A stretch of DNA of 64,000 bases from Helicobacter felistomachi (GTDB lineage: Bacteria > Campylobacterota > Campylobacteria > Campylobacterales > Helicobacteraceae). Within the stretch, counting starts at the first letter, position 1, and each line of letters begins with the position of its first letter. Below the pieces are notes generated by a model. That model did no database searches. It saw only the letters and a list, made by a program, of their open reading frames with translations, and was not told the DNA's origin. This document shows positions 48,206 through 56,868 of this stretch, piece after piece. Location: positions 22,196 through 86,195 of the forward strand of contig NZ_AP028023.1 in NCBI RefSeq assembly GCF_030296895.1. The letters run 5' to 3'. The translations under genes and the position numbers were made by a program.

Positions 48206-48562
48206 ATGAATATGCGGGTTCCTGATGAGAGGCTAGATGAAAACCCAATAGAAAACTCAGAAATAACAGATGTAAGGGAAGAAGCGAAAGCTAAATTTGA
48301 ATTTTTTAAAGCAGTGTTTATTGCCGCATCAACAGGTGTTTTTAGTGTTTTTAGTTATTTCTTTGCTCATTATGAGGAGTTTGTTCGTTATTACGAAAAT
48401 TTCGTCCGCCATAGAGATATTAAAACAAGCTTGTTACTCTTTATGGTTCCCATGGCAATCGTTATTCTTTGGATATTCATACTTTTTAGTGTTGTGGGTA
48501 TGCGTCACGCTCTCAAAAGAATTAGAGGTAGTTCAAAAATTTTAAGGAGCACACGGCAATGA
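48206..48562 (+). CDS. Two-helix membrane protein
   Basis: 118 aa, AGAGG upstream. Acidic N-terminus (DERLDENPIENSEITDVREE), hydrophobic segments about residues 33-53 and 75-97, and a basic end (MRHALKRIRGSSKILRSTRQ). No family recognised. Its TGA overlaps the ATG of the next tiny gene, the same coupling as at 9095 and 13120. Confidence 0.6.
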   Translation: MNMRVPDERLDENPIENSEITDVREEAKAKFEFFKAVFIAASTGVFSVFSYFFAHYEEFVRYYENFVRHRDIKTSLLLFMVPMAIVILWIFILFSVVGMRHALKRIRGSSKILRSTRQ

Positions 48563-48639
48563 TGTTTGCAATTTCTATATTTGTTACACTTGCGCTACTC
48601 GCTGTAGCCTATCCCATTTATTTTTTCGATGAAGAGTAG
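48559..48639 (+). CDS. Tiny single-helix membrane peptide
   Basis: 26 aa: MMFAISIFVTLALLAVAYPI, ending YFFDEE. It starts inside the stop of the 118-aa gene. Third example of the coupled pair; similar in size and start (MM, then a helix) to the 9095 peptide. Confidence 0.5.
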   Translation: MMFAISIFVTLALLAVAYPIYFFDEE

Positions 48640-48765
48640 AGGTGTTCAACCATCTCTAATTATAACGACAATGCTTCACTTGAGAAAATCAAAAAATGCT
48701 TTTTTTATTATTCGTCCGATACGGGAATCAGTTTTTTGTTTAGTATTGTTGGGTGTGTCCAGTAT

Positions 48766-50682
48766 TTATTTGTCTTTTGTATGTCTTTTGAGTTTGCAGT
48801 CTAGTTCGCCCTTTTCGGCTGCATATGTGATGTCTTCTTGTCTTGGTAATTGTCCTTTTTTGTACTTGCTTTGAAGATGTGGACTAACCTCCCAAAGGCG
48901 ATCTGTAAAGTAGGTATCTTCGTGGTAAAATGCCTTGTGTGTTTTGATGGGAGGACAGTTGTTAGTAAGAAAAATAAAATCATCATTTTTTTCTATGTTT
49001 TCAAAATCTTCAATGATTTTTTTGATAATTAGTGATCTTGAAGGCTTGTTAAAATTTTCAATATTACTTTTAAAATCGGAACTTTTTTTGTAACGAAGCT
49101 TGCGGACGCAATTGTTTCTAAGACATTCGGCTTTGTTTTTGCCGTAACCCAAAGGTTGGTCTTTTTCAAGTTGAGCATCGTTTGAGTAAATCATCACCAT
49201 GCGCATGTCATAGCTTGCCATAGTGGGACTTGCTCCTTCATTGCCTAAACCACCCACAAATCTAGCAAAAATGTCTAGATAACCTAATTTATCAAATTCG
49301 TCCATCAGCATACAACAAACTCGTCTTGGAATGGGAGCTTGATTTAAGTTTTCGATAATGAGACTGCTGAAGAAAAGTCGTGTAATGAGACTTGCTCTAG
49401 GCTGATCATCTGGACTGATTGTAAAAAAGATGTCAACTTTTTTTCTGCGCAAATCTCGAAAATCTAAATCGTTACTTTCTGTAAATCTTCGTAGAACTGG
49501 GTCTTCAAATGTTTTGAAGACATCAGTATAGCGTTTCTGTGCATCTAAGAGGTTTGGAGCATCGTACATGCCTTTACTCCCCCGCCAGTACTCAATAGTA
49601 TCCTTTGTAAGAATATTTTCCTCACATAGGAGATCTACGAATGACATGAGGTCAGCGCATTTGCCGGGTATTTCGAACCCGTTAACGAGTGATCCAACGA
49701 AATGACAAGTTGGCGTATCAGGAATGCTCAGTTTATGTTCATTGCAAAACCTTTTTCCATTCTCCGTGTGGCGTAAGTCTCTATAGACATGAAGCAAAAT
49801 GTTGAAAAGAGAACGGGTCATGTGGAGAGAAAGTTCTGTTGCATCTGGTTCTTTAGGAAAAAAGAATCTGGCCAGTGTGTCCACCTGTCCATAGAAGTCA
49901 GTGTTTTTTGGGTCAAAATCTATATAGTGAAACGGATTATAGTAGTGAGTTTTATCGCTGAATGGCTCGAACACAAAAACTTTGTGCCCCATGACATCCT
50001 CTCTGTAGCGCGCGGTAAGCTGTCTATGTTTGCCACTTGGATCATTGACCACTAGATTGTGCTGGTAGTTGAGGCAGTTAGGGATAATAAAGCCCTCATC
50101 TTTGTTTGTTCCTATGGGTGCGGCAAGAGAAACAAATTGGTCTCCTCCACAAACCACAAGATCTTGCTTGTTCCATGTCCCCACAATGAGCTCTCTATCC
50201 CATTTATATTCTTTCTTATCCTTGTTTTTGACAAGGAGACCAGCCTTGAGCATTTCTTCTTCTGTGGAAAAATAGTTATGACTGTAAGAATTTAATTTTA
50301 GTATCTCCATAATATATTTGTTTATATTCTTGTATTGTTTCAATTCTATGTCAATAGGATAATCAAAACTTAGAATATACCTTAGCAAAACATCATTACA
50401 AAGTTCCCTGTCTAGAAGGCCATTAATAACATACTTGCAACATGTGTCTATTGCCATAAGAAGGCATTCTTGGTTTTTGTTATACTTATCTGATGTTGGT
50501 TCGTATTTAGTGTTTATGTATTCTCTGTGGGCATCTATAAGAAACTTTTCAATCTCAAGAGCCGTATTTTTTTTAAAATGTTTTTTAGCAATTAGAATTG
50601 CATAGCATGCAGGGGCGATGGGGATGATATAATTTATGATGATATGCTCGATGATTTTATATATGGTCATGTTTAGTAGCAT
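48766..50682 (-). CDS. TraG/VirD4-like coupling protein with altered Walker A
   Basis: 638 aa. Coupling proteins are membrane ATPases that bring relaxosomes to a type IV secretion channel. A single N-terminal hydrophobic segment (about 6-31) is followed by TraG-like landmarks: AAPIGTNKDEGFIIPN at 187-202 where functional members have a GSGKG loop, VVNDPSGK (211-218), Walker B MLMDEFDKLGYLD (458-470), and a Q..YG region near 505-515. The Walker A lacks the glycine before lysine, so ATP binding is doubtful. The start could also be ATG 50670. Base composition and lack of channel genes nearby suggest an acquired or decaying fragment of a transfer system. Confidence 0.75.
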   Translation of the reverse strand: MLLNMTIYKIIEHIIINYIIPIAPACYAILIAKKHFKKNTALEIEKFLIDAHREYINTKYEPTSDKYNKNQECLLMAIDTCCKYVINGLLDRELCNDVLLRYILSFDYPIDIELKQYKNINKYIMEILKLNSYSHNYFSTEEEMLKAGLLVKNKDKKEYKWDRELIVGTWNKQDLVVCGGDQFVSLAAPIGTNKDEGFIIPNCLNYQHNLVVNDPSGKHRQLTARYREDVMGHKVFVFEPFSDKTHYYNPFHYIDFDPKNTDFYGQVDTLARFFFPKEPDATELSLHMTRSLFNILLHVYRDLRHTENGKRFCNEHKLSIPDTPTCHFVGSLVNGFEIPGKCADLMSFVDLLCEENILTKDTIEYWRGSKGMYDAPNLLDAQKRYTDVFKTFEDPVLRRFTESNDLDFRDLRRKKVDIFFTISPDDQPRASLITRLFFSSLIIENLNQAPIPRRVCCMLMDEFDKLGYLDIFARFVGGLGNEGASPTMASYDMRMVMIYSNDAQLEKDQPLGYGKNKAECLRNNCVRKLRYKKSSDFKSNIENFNKPSRSLIIKKIIEDFENIEKNDDFIFLTNNCPPIKTHKAFYHEDTYFTDRLWEVSPHLQSKYKKGQLPRQEDITYAAEKGELDCKLKRHTKDK

Positions 50683-50926
50683 CGGTGTATAGAAAATATA
50701 TTTTAGATGTTTGTAAGACTATGGGCAAGACTCTCATCCGTGTCTTTATTTGGAGTGATTTGCTCGTGACATGACAGTTGTATTTTACTCTGTATTTTGT
50801 GGGGATTGAGATGATCTTTGATTTATTTGAATACAACTTCACTCGTCCCATATTAGAAACAATTTCTGAGATTTTCTGAAAAACACCCTTGAAGTCCCCA
50901 TGACAACGAAGTTTCAGAGGGGTCAT
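50657..50926 (-). CDS. Possible small basic protein upstream of the coupling-protein gene
   Basis: 89 aa if begun at MTPLKLRCHGDF; rich in Lys, Ser and Ile (NKSKIISIPTKYRVKYN). No clear ribosome site, and it overlaps the start of the coupling-protein gene by 26 bases. It may be a real small gene or chance. Confidence 0.25.
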   Translation of the reverse strand: MTPLKLRCHGDFKGVFQKISEIVSNMGRVKLYSNKSKIISIPTKYRVKYNCHVTSKSLQIKTRMRVLPIVLQTSKIYFLYTDATKHDHI

Positions 50927-51044
50927 TTTGTACTTGTGAAAAATGCACCAAAAATGCATTGAAAAAAGGGGCAAAAGACCACACATTTATGGGGTAATTT
51001 TTATTTTTTTCTCTCTATGTAATCATCAATGATAGAGTTAAAAA

Positions 51045-52326
51045 ATGAGTGCTAGAGTATCCTTGTTTTTAGAATATCTATCAAAAAGACAAAACTTGAA
51101 CCGTTTCACCATTAGCATCTCTAAACCTGCAAATTTCAATGCCTGTCATCACTGGAGAAGCATAGAACTGAACAGATGGCAAGACATTGCAAGGGTTGCC
51201 ATTGATTTTGATGTCTCTGTGGCCATCTTTGCCCAAAAGTATGATCCTAAGCACGCCCAAAGGAGTGCTAAAAATGTCATAGGCTTTCACCCCTTCTTAT
51301 TCTTTGACATTGACAACGACCAAGAGGGCAAGAAAAAGCCTTTAAGTGTGCAAGAAGCGTATAAGCTTATGGACAAGGCTAAATACCCCATTTGCTTTGC
51401 CATTGTGCCCTCACGCAATTACAAGAAGCTCAAAGAGAAAGATAAGCGCCCTAATCTAATATAGAGCGCTTTAGAATCATCGTGCCTTTGAGTGAGTCCA
51501 TCTCCAGCAGATTGATTGTGCGCAGAACAGATGGGAGCATAGACACAGAGCTTTACCACGCATTCCAACAACAAGTTGCCCAAGTGCTAGGACTCACAGA
51601 CTATGTCGATGAAGCGGCTTTAAAGGATATGGCGCGCTATTATGCCAAACACCAAACCCCTCCCATTATGACTCCCATCCTTGTAGAGCAGCAAAAACGC
51701 CTAATGACCACCAAGGTGATCTGCCAAAAGGTGATAGACAAACTCAAAAGAGAACACAAAGAGAAACAAGAGAGCTTGTCACATAAGTCTCTCTTCATAA
51801 AGCCAAAAAGCCCTACAGCTAAAAACCTAACAACTTTGCCCATACGATTGTCATTGCAGACATAGAGAAAATCAATGCCATCCCCATAGAAAAGCTCATC
51901 CAAAAATTTGAGAAAGTCGAGAGGATATACCAAGAGGGCAGCTACTCTATGATCAAGACCACCACAGCCAAGTATTCGATTCTTCAAGAGAGCAACATTG
52001 CCCACGACTTCAAAAGCGCACAAAGCTATGGGGTTTATGCCTATTTAACAGAGAAGCTAGGCACCAATGTTTGGAACAACATTTCCCGCGCCCTTGAGGA
52101 AGTTTTGGGCGAGAGTTACCTCATCCCCGATCCAGATTTCCCCAATGTCTTACACAAAGCGATCTCTAAAGCTAAAACCCGCCAACAAGTAGAACGAGCC
52201 TTAAAAAATCACTATGGCGTGGGCTATGTGCGTTTTGAAAACGACTTTATTGAAGTGGCAGATCAATGCCTAGTCTATCCTAGCCAAATAGACAAAGCAC
52301 GCTACTTTGCCCTGCCAATCCATTGA
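51045..52326 (+). pseudogene. Primase-polymerase-like gene, two frameshifts
   Basis: Three successive frames form one reading: MSARVSLFLEYLSKRQ to KRPNL (ends 51464), ERFRIIVPLSES onward (to about 51830), then ADIEKINAIPIEKLIQKF to 52326. The first break is a TA dinucleotide duplication near 51460; the second is a one-base shift near 51825. FLFFDIDND followed by FAIVPSRNYKK and RFRIIVPL resembles archaeo-eukaryotic-type primases of plasmids and phages (acidic DxD, then basic motif). That family call is tentative. It may be a former replication gene of the DNA that brought the coupling protein. Confidence 0.5.
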
Positions 52327-52379
52327 GGGCTTTTGAGAAATGGTGCAGATAAAAGTAGATAGATAGAACATAGCCTTTG

Positions 52380-52514
52380 TTCCCACAAATTTTTCGCCCA
52401 AATAACATAACTTTTGTACCCATAAAAAATCCTACAAAGTGCCTATTTTAGACTACAATATCCCTATGTTTACCCCATTTTTTAGCCAAATAAATATAAT
52501 CTTTGCATCCACAA
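52380..52514. promoter_or_regulatory. Upstream region of RHH-membrane gene 3
   Basis: Alignable with the end of the operator arrays at 13985 and 35765 (AATCCTACAAAGTG, then TATAATACCC-like TACAATATCCC), but the TTTGT-n3-ACAAA dyads are reduced to degenerate forms such as TTTGTACCCATAA and CATCCACAAATG at the start codon. Confidence 0.45.
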
Positions 52515-53519
52515 ATGCCTAGAGAAAACAAGAGCTTAACGCTCAAGGTACGCTTCACTCCAAAGGAGTTAGAGCAAGTCAAAAACAAGGCACAAGAGAG
52601 TGGCTTAGATGTCTCTAAGTATGTGCGCTCTAGCGCCCTAAACCAAAAAAAGGAGCGTTTTACGATGAGCGTTTCACAGGCACGCAAAGCCTTAGAGAAC
52701 TCCTTAAAGAATACAGTCCAAGCCCACAAGAAGGAGCAGGAACAGCTAGCACAGAACCTCACAGAAACCATAGAGAACACGCTCAAGAACATCTTGCCAC
52801 ACTGGCACAGCGACTTGAAAAGCACATTGAATACAAGCACCAATACTATGCAACAAGATTGGCAGAAGTGGCAAAAACAACAGGAAGCCCAACAACAAAA
52901 CTGGCAACAGGGCTTGGAGGAAAAAGTCTTGTTGCAAATCCAGGGCGTGCGCAATTTGATATTGGAGCAGGAGGCCAAACACAAGGAGCTGCTCCAAAGC
53001 CGCAAGTTATGGCGGATCAGCACGATTGTTCTAGCAGTTTTTCTTGCTATAGAAACAGCAACAATCACCTTCTTGGTAAAGACCCAGAGCCAAGAACCAC
53101 AGGCGCAGATTCAAAACAGCCCACACTTGCAAGAGGGGGTAAACACAAAATCTAGCTACACACCCCAGACACAAGGACAGCAGACACAGACAAAGCAATC
53201 CACTCCAAACCTACAAGAACAGACACAAATAAACAAATCCTTCAATCCACATAGCAACAATGCTAAGTTGCAAGAGCAAGTCAATTCCAAGAAACTAACG
53301 GCGTGTCAGAGATACGAAGCGATGCAAAGGAAAGAAGCTGGCAAGAAGGTGGCACAGACCGATCGGGAGAGCAACCTAATGAAGTTTTTGTATGCGGAGT
53401 GTGTGCTGGAGAGGGGAAGTGAGCAACCCCCGCAACCTCCAAAGGACGACATTTCTAAGGAGCTTTTGCAGACCGCTCCAGATATTTTAAAAGGCTTGGA
53501 TGGTATTCCACATCAATAG
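52515..53519 (+). CDS. RHH DNA-binding protein with coiled coil and membrane anchor, copy 3
   Basis: 334 aa from ATG 52515; a TTG twelve bases earlier is less likely, by analogy with 14065. RHH near residues 10-45 (LKVRFTPKELEQVKNKAQ, LDVSKYVRSSAL). A coiled coil of about 100 residues, rich in Gln and Trp and absent from copies 1 and 2 (NWQQGLEEKVLLQIQG), leads to a membrane helix (about 168-188, STIVLAVFLAIETATITFLV). A Gln-rich tail with two cysteines (TACQRY, YAECVLERG) follows. Same topology as the other copies. Likely relaxosome or plasmid-tethering protein of the replicon 4 lineage. Confidence 0.78.
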   Translation: MPRENKSLTLKVRFTPKELEQVKNKAQESGLDVSKYVRSSALNQKKERFTMSVSQARKALENSLKNTVQAHKKEQEQLAQNLTETIENTLKNILPHWHSDLKSTLNTSTNTMQQDWQKWQKQQEAQQQNWQQGLEEKVLLQIQGVRNLILEQEAKHKELLQSRKLWRISTIVLAVFLAIETATITFLVKTQSQEPQAQIQNSPHLQEGVNTKSSYTPQTQGQQTQTKQSTPNLQEQTQINKSFNPHSNNAKLQEQVNSKKLTACQRYEAMQRKEAGKKVAQTDRESNLMKFLYAECVLERGSEQPPQPPKDDISKELLQTAPDILKGLDGIPHQ

Positions 53520-53883
53520 ATAATTTTCTTGTATTAGAGAGCTGTTTTACCATGCCATTACCAAGTCCACAAAATCGATTGTAGAGCGTTTTAGAGCGTT
53601 CTATGGCTATCTTGCCAACTTGTCTAGCTTGCCCCCTTCTCTTTATACCTTTTCTTTATGCCATACAGCCCCTACAACCATCACAACACCCCTAACCCAT
53701 ACAAAACCACTCTTTAACCCAAGAAAGCGTCCTATGGCCTTTTAAACGCTGATTCTCATTTTAGAACTCCCCAAGCCATTTTATTGCAGGGGTGTTCTTG
53801 GTGTTTAAAACCCCAAAAGCTCTCTTTATTGCAATGGCATCATAAAGCCAAAAAAACAAACTCATCTCTCACTTCAAAGCCCT

Positions 53884-53943
53884 CTCTTGGGGGTTTGGGG
53901 GCTTGCCCCCAAGAGCAATATAGATGCCAAGCGTCAGCTTGGC
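53884..53943. other. Tandem hairpins upstream of origin 4
   Basis: CTCTTGGGGG/CCCCCAAGAG at 53884-53915 with inner competing G5, then GCCAAGC-GTCA-GCTTGGC at 53926-53943. 53520-53883 holds no gene. Confidence 0.7.
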
Positions 53944-54126
53944 TTACCGATTCATGCCGCATGGTTCATTTTTTCACATTTTTTGTAAGCTCCAAACGCC
54001 TTTTTTTGCAATTTCCGCCATTTTTAAGTTTTTCTCGCGCGCAGGTTTTTAACCCTTTTAAAGGCGTAGCCTTTTAACCTTTTTAGGGGGGGCGCGGGCT
54101 TCGTGTGGGAGGGGGTTCGCGGAGAG

Positions 54127-54214
54127 TAATACCCAGTAAAATACGCACTAATACCCAGTAAAATACGCACTAATACCCAGTAAAATACGCACTAATACCC
54201 AGTAAAATACGCAC
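54127..54214. repeat. Iterons of origin 4
   Basis: Four perfect 22-bp direct repeats starting at 54127, 54149, 54171 and 54193, containing ACCCAGTAAAATACGCAC. They are unrelated to the other iterons and lie about 70-160 bp before repA4. A GC-rich stretch (GGGGGGCGCGGGC) precedes them near 54085. Confidence 0.93.
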
Positions 54215-54285
54215 TAATATATAGAATTAAGCTATTTATCTATATAATTCACTGTAGATTATCTCAAAAAATAGCAGGTACGGAT

Positions 54286-56055
54286 ATGGATGCGGTAGAA
54301 CAAAAGCAAATTTTGATGCAACAGCTTAATGATTTACAAGTCCTAATCAGCGTTGAAACAGACCCTGTTTTTAGAAACACTTTGAAGCAAAAGCAAGCCG
54401 ATTGCCTTAAAGAGTTAGTAGAGCTAATGGAGTTAAATGCACAAACATCCAAACTCCAAGACACACCTCAAATCCAAACCACCTCCACACAAAATGCCCT
54501 AGATGGGCAACAGCAACCAGCAACCACACCCATAACCACGGAAATCTCTACACAAGACCAAAACCAACCAACAGCCCAACAACAACCCATAACAACCCAA
54601 GTTACTGCGCAAAATACCCCCATAATCCCCAGCACTATCTGTGAAAAATATGTAACCTTCCACAACGATGTCAATTCTGTATCTCTAGGTAGGTTAAGTG
54701 CATTAGAAGCGAATTTGCTCTTTGCCATATTCCACAAACTCAAGGACAAAGAGGATGAGCTCTTGGTGTTTGAAGCAGAGGACATTAGAGCAATGATAGG
54801 CCCTAGGACTAAAGTCAGCCTTGAAAACCTCTCTAAGATTGTTGAAAAATTTTGGAAAAACATTAGGGCGGCAAACTTTTGGGTGCTCTATGAGCGCGCT
54901 AAAGAGAATATTATGCTCTTCAGTAGATTTCGTATCAACTACCACGACACCAAGAAAACCCAAGTCAAAAGCATAGAAATCCAAGTGAATATGCCTTATT
55001 TTGGCTATTTACTTAACTATCTCCATGGTAACTTCACCTCCTTTGAGCTCTTGGAGTTTCAAAATATCAGTGGCAAATACGCCAAGACCCTTTATAGACT
55101 ACTCAAGCAATGGAAAAGCACAGGTGTGCCCCCTAAAATGGAGTGGGGGGAGTTTAGAGAGTTGATGGGGATTTCTGAAAATGTTAAGCTGCTTGAAGTG
55201 ATTGAGAGGGACATGCTCAAACCCGCAATCCAAGAACTCCACAAGCTCTCCCACTTTGAGAACTTATGCTATGAAAAGTTAAAAACTAAAGGTATGGGCA
55301 ATCGTATCACCCACATACAATTCTATTTTCAGCCACTCACCAAGACTAGCAAGGACAGAGAACAAGCCAAAAAAGATTTAAGAACCATTGCATGGAAAAT
55401 TAGAAGTGAAAAGGCGGTTAAACAAATTAAAAAATCTATGGAGCAACTAAAGCAAACCAAACAAGACAACGAAATGCTAGAAGTCTTAGAGATGGCCTTT
55501 TACAAACCCCAAGACCCTAGCGTTGTTCTTGTGGTGGATGGCATACAGCCTGCCAAGGATGGCTATGAGATTTTAGTGAAATACTACAGAGAGGGCAAAG
55601 AGTTTCAAGCAAAGAGTGCTGTATTAGCTAACAAAGAAACTTTCTTAACAGCTATGGCTAAGGGGGGTTATCAAATTGTAGAATCGCAAGTACCACAGAT
55701 GCAACAGAAACCACAGCAAACACCACAACCCAAAGAAGTCAAAATAGGATTACAAACAGACAAAAACGGCTTTAAAACTTTTCAGGGTTTAACAAGACCA
55801 AACCAACCACAACAACCTAGCCAACCACAAACTCTAAACCCTAACAATGACCTAACAGAATACATAGGCAGAAATATTTACATGAGCAATAATGGGGTGC
55901 CTGCTGTTCTTAAGATTAAAGACATTTACTTTATAGAGAACGGACACATTAGAGTAGATGTCCAAGACATAGACAAGCCCCACAAGATTCTAAACCCTTT
56001 CATCTTGGATAATGTCAAGCACTTTAAAAGCTGGTTTAAGAAGTATGGAGATTGA
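54286..56055 (+). CDS. repA: Replication initiation protein, Rep_3 family (replicon 4)
   Basis: 589 aa. N-terminal helix (VEQKQILMQQLNDLQVLI), Gln/Thr-rich linker to about 120, Rep_3 core (FHNDVNSVSLGRLSALEANL, IFHKLKDKEDELLVF), Gln/Pro-rich linker near 470-520, and a C-terminal domain of about 60 residues (YIGRNIYMSNNGVPAVLKI). It is clearly diverged from Reps 1-3, in keeping with its own iterons. The ribosome site is weak (GCAGGTACGG). Confidence 0.9.
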   Translation: MDAVEQKQILMQQLNDLQVLISVETDPVFRNTLKQKQADCLKELVELMELNAQTSKLQDTPQIQTTSTQNALDGQQQPATTPITTEISTQDQNQPTAQQQPITTQVTAQNTPIIPSTICEKYVTFHNDVNSVSLGRLSALEANLLFAIFHKLKDKEDELLVFEAEDIRAMIGPRTKVSLENLSKIVEKFWKNIRAANFWVLYERAKENIMLFSRFRINYHDTKKTQVKSIEIQVNMPYFGYLLNYLHGNFTSFELLEFQNISGKYAKTLYRLLKQWKSTGVPPKMEWGEFRELMGISENVKLLEVIERDMLKPAIQELHKLSHFENLCYEKLKTKGMGNRITHIQFYFQPLTKTSKDREQAKKDLRTIAWKIRSEKAVKQIKKSMEQLKQTKQDNEMLEVLEMAFYKPQDPSVVLVVDGIQPAKDGYEILVKYYREGKEFQAKSAVLANKETFLTAMAKGGYQIVESQVPQMQQKPQQTPQPKEVKIGLQTDKNGFKTFQGLTRPNQPQQPSQPQTLNPNNDLTEYIGRNIYMSNNGVPAVLKIKDIYFIENGHIRVDVQDIDKPHKILNPFILDNVKHFKSWFKKYGD

Positions 56056-56285
56056 GATAAGAGGGCAGAAATACCTAGCAACACACTAAAACACAAAAGA
56101 TTTATAAGCATAAGCCACTAATCATAAAAGTAAGAGTAAATGAATCTTTCACCACTTAATAATCAAACACAACATAAAAAACCCTTGCTAAAACCGCTCA
56201 CAACAGCAACCCAAACCAAAACCCCTATCCTTACACGCCCAAAGCAATCCTAGAGCCTTCTACAGCTTAAATCATTTTAAGCTAT

Positions 56286-56460
56286 TTAAGCCCCACGGCG
56301 TTTGAGTGGCAAATTTCGCAATAAAAAGCTCCGTGTGGGCGTGGTGAAAACGGAGTTGAACCTTTTATTGCATAAATTTGCAAATTTACGCAATAAGCCT
56401 ACACGGGGCACGGCTTAACGCCTTTATTGCGCTAAATTTGCGCCTAGTCGGCGGGACTTT
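56286..56460. other. Candidate oriT 3
   Basis: Core CCACGGCGTTTGAGT at 56293-56307, followed by GGCAAATTTCGCAATAAAA. An imperfect inverted repeat (GCAAATTTACGCAATAA at 56380-56396, complement at 56424-56441 with one extra base) flanks a GC-rich loop. Same position before mob genes as oriT1 and oriT2. The remainder of 56056-56552 has no gene. Confidence 0.62.
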
Positions 56461-56552
56461 AAAATCATTGAAATGTATTGTAAGCTAAAAACTTTAAAAT
56501 CTTTTAATGTGTGTTAAAATCTTAGTCTAAATTTGTGATTAAAAGAGAATTT

Positions 56553-56858
56553 ATGGCAAATACAGATAAAGAAAATCCAAAAACAACACAGCTTAATCTA
56601 AATGAGATGAGTTATAGAGAACTTTCTAAACTCTATGACAAAAATCTTAAAGCTGAACTCCAACTAGAAGCAAAGCTCACTAAAGCCCAAAAAGAAGCCA
56701 AAAATCTTGAAGACAAACTAGATGTAGCTGGGGATAATTTGGTAAAAATTGCCAAAGCCATGGAGTCAGCCAAACAACGAGAGAAAGCACAAAAGAATCA
56801 AAAGCAATCTATAGGCTCTATAAATCCTACAAATACAGAAAATCCTAAAAAACCTTAA
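56553..56858 (+). CDS. Mobilisation accessory protein, coiled coil
   Basis: 101 aa from ATG 56553; a GTG at 56535 is possible but less likely. Coiled coil (MSYRELSKLYDKNLKAELQL, then AQKEAKNLEDKLDV) with a Lys/Gln-rich tail. It lies ten bases before mobA3. Intact counterpart of the frameshifted gene at 9526. Confidence 0.65.
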   Translation: MANTDKENPKTTQLNLNEMSYRELSKLYDKNLKAELQLEAKLTKAQKEAKNLEDKLDVAGDNLVKIAKAMESAKQREKAQKNQKQSIGSINPTNTENPKKP

Positions 56859-56868
56859 AGATTAGGTA

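Noticed and set aside
54127..54214. CRISPR-like array
   Set aside because: Perfect 22-bp head-to-tail repeats without spacers, directly upstream of repA; they are iterons. The same holds for the other repeat sets.
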